In this document: piece after piece, positions 7,501-11,182 of the stretch
How positions within the stretch are numbered: the first letter of the stretch is position 1
Layout: every line of letters begins with the position of its first letter
Assembly (NCBI GenBank): GCA_964418415.1
Contig: CAYQLB010000028.1
Span: forward strand, 1 to 11,182
Reading direction: 5' to 3'
From: CAJBLF01 sp964418415
Lineage (GTDB): Bacteria; Patescibacteriota; Gracilibacteria; Absconditabacterales; Absconditicoccaceae
DNA: 11,182 nt
The notes under the pieces: generated by a model
Database searches by the model: none
Seen by the model: only the letters and a program-made list of their open reading frames with translations
What the model was told of the DNA's origin: nothing
Program-made: the position numbers and the translations under genes

Positions 7501-8798
7501 AACGCGACAGAATTGCAAACGCAGTTGCAGGTATGCAACGGTGGGAAGGACGTTTCCGAGGAAAAAAATACAAAGATAGAAGACAACGAAAATACTATGT
7601 GAAAACTTCTCACGATCAACTTGATCTCACTGAAGATCTAACAACAGATATTACAGGATTATTGGAAAAGAAAGACGTACTAAATACGAGCGAACAGACA
7701 ACACTCAAGCAATTTGTTTGTGAAGGATTAGCGAGACTGGATTATCATCAAAACACAGGACAAAACTTTCTCGGTTCACAAAAACCTACGGTAGCTGAAA
7801 AAGAATATCAAAAATTACAAAGAGTAGTATTAGCTGGAGCAGGAAGGCTCTGATTAGATCTAGCAACATTGAGAGCTGATGCAAATTATGATAGTACGAA
7901 TAATCTTATAAAACAAGGAACCGGAGATACCTATGAAACACAGGGATACGAAAAAGCGAGAAAGAGATTTAAAACAAGACAACATATGCAAGCACTTATC
8001 GGAGCAACCAAAGCAGGAGCTATAGCGTTTGGTATTTCTTACGCAGCTGGATTAATAACAGCAAAAGATGCAGTGACAAAAACAGAAACAACAGGTACAG
8101 GAAGTGGACACTCAGAATACGGATTAGGAAAATATAAAATCGATGGATATGCTACATGAGAAAACATGGATGGTTTAGATAATTTCCTCAATAATAGTAC
8201 AAATATCCAAGCAGGATGAACACTGAATCTGACAGTAACCTGAGGAACTGATGCTACACAAGTTACGGCAGGACATCTCACAACAGCTGAATTAGCTGCG
8301 CGACACACCTCAGTTATCAAGGATATAGCAACAAATCCTTCATTGGCACCTTCATACAAAACACAGTTAATTTCACGATTAAAAACGAATACGCCAGAGA
8401 TAATGAAAGCAGCGAATCCAGGACACACTAATCCTGAATTAGCAAGTATGAGAATCTATACCGGAATAGAAGAAATAGCAAACTCATTATCAAGTAGTTC
8501 AAATCCTGCAGTAACAAATGGTAGTTTAAATCTAAATATTGATACTATATTTACAACACCAGGACAGATAGCATATACACAAACAGATAGATTTGTTGAT
8601 GTGGGTGTAGAAGCAACCAAAACAGTAACTACCGCAGGAACACCAGGATACGCTATAGGTACAGGTTTTGACAATACGTTTGCACAGAACAACGACAAAA
8701 ACAAACCGGCATCCAAAAAGAAAAAATGAAATACACCAGCAGGACCTACACCGAATACTCCTTCAGCAGTCAGAAGAAGACCTGACATAGGAAGATAA
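4577..8798 (+). CDS. Giant repeat-rich coiled-coil protein with two hydrophobic segments (UGA=Gly; scaffold gap inside)
   Basis: The frame runs from ATG at 4577 to TAA at 8796-8798 across the N gap, with ten in-frame TGA codons (5132, 6408, 6759, 7293, 7320, 7851, 8157, 8217, 8241, 8727). Without the gap it encodes 1373 residues. In order: a helical charged N-terminus (residues 1-253); QNNQANT repeats (bases 5336-5624); a long Glu/Lys coiled coil (about 5625-6120) ending in DECCED and a Lys run; an acidic DEISGE repeat (6159-6284); a helical middle (6300-7290); a Gly/Ala-rich hydrophobic segment (about 7317-7406); a charged region; a second hydrophobic segment (about 7986-8063); then a Thr/Asn/Gly/Ser-rich part and a tail with KKKK and RRR. 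No N-terminal signal is seen, so the two hydrophobic segments probably set the topology. It looks like a structural or surface-associated protein. No family is recognised. It has its own consensus promoter and heads the downstream unit. Confidence 0.85.
5336..5624 (+). repeat. 21-base in-frame tandem repeat encoding QNNQANT, interrupted by the assembly gap
   Basis: Eight complete 21-base units (5336-5503) and a partial ninth precede the gap, and one partial unit follows it (5611-5624). Each full unit encodes Q-N-N-Q-A-N-T. All base differences between units are synonymous (CAG/CAA, AAC/AAT, GCC/GCT, ACA/ACG). Units 1-3 and 4-6 are identical as 63-base blocks, a higher-order repeat. The peptide is polar and Asn/Gln-rich with a seven-residue period and lies between helical segments. 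The true copy number is unknown because the assembler broke here. Confidence 0.93.
5511..5610. other. Scaffold gap: exactly 100 N within the tandem repeat
   Basis: One hundred N is a customary placeholder and says nothing about true length. The left flank ends CAGAACA and the right begins ATCAAGCT; joined, they make an intact repeat unit in frame. The missing length should therefore be a multiple of 21 bases. Taken literally, the 100-base placeholder shifts the frame and creates a false break in the gene. Confidence 0.95.
6159..6284 (+). repeat. Seven 18-base in-frame tandem repeats encoding DEISGE
   Basis: Seven units of the form GATGAAATCTCAGGAGAA run without interruption. Unit 2 encodes Val for Ile and unit 6 encodes Glu for Gly; the others are identical. 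The resulting peptide is highly acidic and Ser-containing, and directly follows a Lys/Asn-rich stretch (KKKKKKNNKN), giving an abrupt charge switch. It is probably a flexible linker after the coiled coil, and such arrays usually vary in copy number between strains. Confidence 0.93.
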
Positions 8799-8829
8799 TA
8801 AGAGTTTTATTCGTCTATCCTGCAAAGAA

Positions 8830-10848
8830 ATGCTAACGCAAAATCTTAATGACAGATATCAGAAAGTGCTCAAAGTAGCAAACAAACAACTCGCTGCAGA
8901 TCAAGAAAAAAAAGAGATAGCGGATATTTTATCGGATATATCAGAAAACGAAAAAATAGAGCTCGCAAAAAAAATCAATCAACAATATCTCACCACAGAA
9001 AATAGCAAAGAAAAAATGAATCTGAGTGGAATGGGATTGTATATCAAATGATTTGAAACGACATGAGCAAAAAAGATACAACAACAAGAAACAACAGAAG
9101 AAAAAAAGATAATAAATGTTGAGCTTTTGAGGACAGGTGTAGTAAAAATTTCATATACAACAAACAAAAGAAATTTTCAGATAGTAATATACAAAGAAAA
9201 CAACACGTTTAAAGTAAGAATAAATGAACAAATAGGAAAAGAACGAAAAAAAATCAGAGACAAAGATCAGAATCTTCCGTATCAGAAAAAAAACACCATC
9301 AATAATAATCCACAAGAATTACTTATCAATATAGGAAAAATACTAGATTATCATGCAGGAACAAATAGAAAAAAGATTCCTGATGAAGTACAGAAAGCAT
9401 ACCAACTATTGAAAACATGAACCAACACAGAAATAAAAATCAATAAACCAATAACAGAGAATATCAAATATCAGAAAGAATATCTGGAACAAGGTTTTCG
9501 TGAAAACGTAGGACAGAAGCAACTTTTGGAATCCTATTATCAGAAACAGAAACCCATGAAAAAAGAGACGAAGATAGTGGTTTCATTTCCGGTAAACAAA
9601 TATGAGGACATAGAGAAAACATTGGAATCATATACTACAGGACAGAAAAACATCAACAAAAACGAATACGAGATGGTCATACTCTTCAACAGACCAAACA
9701 AAGAAACAAAATTCGACCAGACGACAAAGAACAAAATAGATGAATTCATCAAAAAACATCCAGAATACAATATCACGGTATTTGAACATACCTTTGATTT
9801 TCCAAAATGAGAAAAAGTAAATATGGGAAAAATATATAAGTTACTCTGAGATATGATCCTCTATAGAAATATACAAAGACTGAACACCTATCCCGATATG
9901 GATCCAAAACGCGTTGATCAACTTATTATGAGAATGTGAGGAGCTGATTCGACGAAAAAAAATCCTGAATTTTTGAAAAGCATTACCGATGAATTTGATA
10001 CAACACCAAAGCTCGTAAGATTAACAACAGAGAGCAGACTCGATCCTGAACTTGTACAAAATTTTCCATTATTACAAATAGATGCAACACTCGAAAGTGC
10101 ATACAATAGATTCCGATCAAAAGGGAAAGCTAACAGTGTGGTAGGAAATGGAACATTCAAAGCACATTTATATGCGGAAATCTGATGACACAACGCACAA
10201 GCAAACGTTTCTGAAGATGTAGATATGGTCAGTAGAATGTCCAGAAAAATAAGAGAGAAAAAATATCAAAAAAAACATCTACTCAAAAAAAATGCTATCG
10301 ATAACAGTGCAGATAGACCAATACATGTAATGATACAAGGAAAAACATATTTTGATAGATACAATAGTGAGTGATTTGGAGAAAAAGATAAAACCAAAAA
10401 TATCAACCGAGAAAGACGAGCGATAGAAAATAAAGGAAAAGATCCAAGACTCAATAATTTAGCCTTCACAAAAGACAACATAGAAAGAGAATTTAGTCGC
10501 TTCTATACATTGAAGTTTTTGGATATGCAAAAAAAATCAGAAATATACAGAATATTTTTACAAAATTACAAAGACAAGTTTGGCAAAGAACCAACTACAG
10601 AAGAAAAGACAGCAAAAATTAGAGAAATAGTAGATAAGCTAATATCTAGAGCAATAGCCCGATGATTGGGAATTCCACCAAGAATGTTCAACATCAATCA
10701 TGGAGACGTAGAAGTAGGAATACACGGAGGTCAAAAGAGAATATATGCAAAAAGAAATAATCACATAACAATTAGTAATGAAGCTATGAAATTACTCCAA
10801 GAAAAATGGAAAGAAAAAGTAGCAAACAATGGATTTACATATCGATAA
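8830..10848 (+). CDS. GT2-like glycosyltransferase-domain protein with an N-terminal domain shared with the next gene (UGA=Gly)
   Basis: This is a 672-residue protein from ATG at 8830 to TAA at 10846-10848, with ten in-frame TGA codons (Gly 74, 79, 197, 327, 340, 370, 452, 453, 515, 612). Residues about 95-178 form a small domain also encoded by the next gene (VELLxTGVV, IYKE, IGKILDY). Residues about 245-475 resemble a GT2 glycosyltransferase (GT-A fold): 'TKIVVSFPVNKYEDIEKTL' and 'YEMVILFNR' match the first beta-alpha-beta units, GADS at 371-374 sits where DADS is expected, 'VGNGTFKAHLYAEIGG' (438-453) matches the conserved G-x-FR-x-EIGG region, and SEDVDMVSRM (461-470) matches the catalytic ED segment. 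Residues 480-672 are a basic helical extension with no match. GT2 enzymes transfer sugars from nucleotide sugars; here the first Asp of DxD is Gly, so activity is uncertain. No membrane helix is seen. Confidence 0.8.
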
Positions 10849-10852
10849 ATAC

Positions 10853-11167
10853 ATGAACCAAGACAGTGAAAAAGCAAAAATAAGACCGGTAGAATTACTC
10901 GATACGGGAGTGGTGAGTATTCCTTATAGCATAAATAATGAAAAATTTGAAATTATCATATACAAGGAAGCAAACGGATATAAACACGAAGTGAAAGAAC
11001 TAAAATCATCAGGATGGAAAGTCATCAAAAAAAAAGAAGATAATGATAATATAGGAAATTCAGAACAAAAAATAATTAACGAAAAAAACTTCAATGCAAT
11101 GATTGGTAAAATTCTGGATTATTATGTAGCCAAATTTATAGAAACAAGTGCAACAGAAAAGTTATAG
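10853..11167 (+). CDS. Stand-alone copy of the small domain found at the N-terminus of the preceding protein
   Basis: This is a 104-residue protein from ATG at 10853 to TAG at 11165-11167, with no internal TGA. An in-frame ATG at 10829 would add eight residues and overlap the previous gene by 20 bases; the later start, 4 bases after the previous stop, is chosen as simpler, but either is possible. Residues 13-50 match residues 97-134 of the preceding protein at about 20 of 38 positions (VELLxTGVV, IYKE), and IGKILDY (84-90) is identical to its residues 168-174. It lacks the glycosyltransferase-like part. Function is unknown; it might bind the same partner or ligand as its neighbour. Tight spacing indicates translational coupling. 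There is no signal peptide or membrane segment. Confidence 0.82.
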   Translation: MNQDSEKAKIRPVELLDTGVVSIPYSINNEKFEIIIYKEANGYKHEVKELKSSGWKVIKKKEDNDNIGNSEQKIINEKNFNAMIGKILDYYVAKFIETSATEKL

Positions 11168-11182
11168 GTTATAGTAACAATA

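Noticed and set aside
1..11167. Many consecutive short frames that look like decayed genes or a pseudogene cluster.
   Set aside because: All interruptions are TGA only, frames are preserved, and protein character continues across each one; TGA recoding explains everything.
1..11167. TGA as selenocysteine, or as tryptophan (code 4).
   Set aside because: There are too many sites for Sec and none is at a redox motif. For Trp, the EIGG motif of the GT2-like domain calls for Gly at two TGA codons, and TGG is in normal use.

Overview
The window is AT-rich bacterial DNA with every gene on the + strand. It is almost certainly from a Candidate Phyla Radiation lineage that reads UGA as glycine (genetic code 25: Absconditabacteria/SR1 or Gracilibacteria). 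Under the standard code it breaks into about twenty collinear fragments. With TGA read as sense it resolves into eight long, tightly packed genes with 31 internal TGA codons, and every gene ends in TAA or TAG. In the best-recognised domain, a GT2-like glycosyltransferase, two adjacent TGA codons fall on the Gly-Gly of the family's 'EIGG' motif. That favours glycine over tryptophan.

Layout: (1) 1-545, the 3' end of an unrecognised basic protein; (2) 572-871 and 917-1201, two adjacent small acidic proteins that are paralogues; (3) 1229-3928, an unrecognised 899-residue protein; (4) 3968-4336, a small coiled-coil lipoprotein, followed by a rho-independent terminator at 4356-4382. A 240-base intergenic region follows, with a near-perfect 22-base direct repeat. 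The downstream repeat copy contains a 12-base palindrome that overlaps the -35 box of a consensus sigma70-type promoter (TTGACA, 17 bases, TATAAT). This promoter drives a second unit: (5) 4577-8798, a giant protein (at least 1373 residues) with a QNNQANT tandem repeat, a long coiled coil, an acidic DEISGE repeat, two hydrophobic segments and a Thr/Asn/Gly-rich C-terminal part; (6) 8830-10848, a 672-residue protein with a small N-terminal domain and a degenerate GT2-like domain; (7) 10853-11167, a 104-residue protein made almost entirely of that same small N-terminal domain.

A run of exactly 100 N at 5511-5610 is a scaffold gap inside the 21-base repeat of the giant gene. The flanks join in frame and in repeat phase, so the apparent frame change across the gap is an artefact of the placeholder length.

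Most products have no family I can name. The lipoprotein, the repeat-rich protein with membrane segments and the glycosyltransferase-like protein would fit a cell-surface or attachment system, which would suit the epibiotic lifestyle known for these lineages. That functional link is inference. No tRNA, rRNA, CRISPR array, transposase or Shine-Dalgarno-type ribosome binding site was seen.
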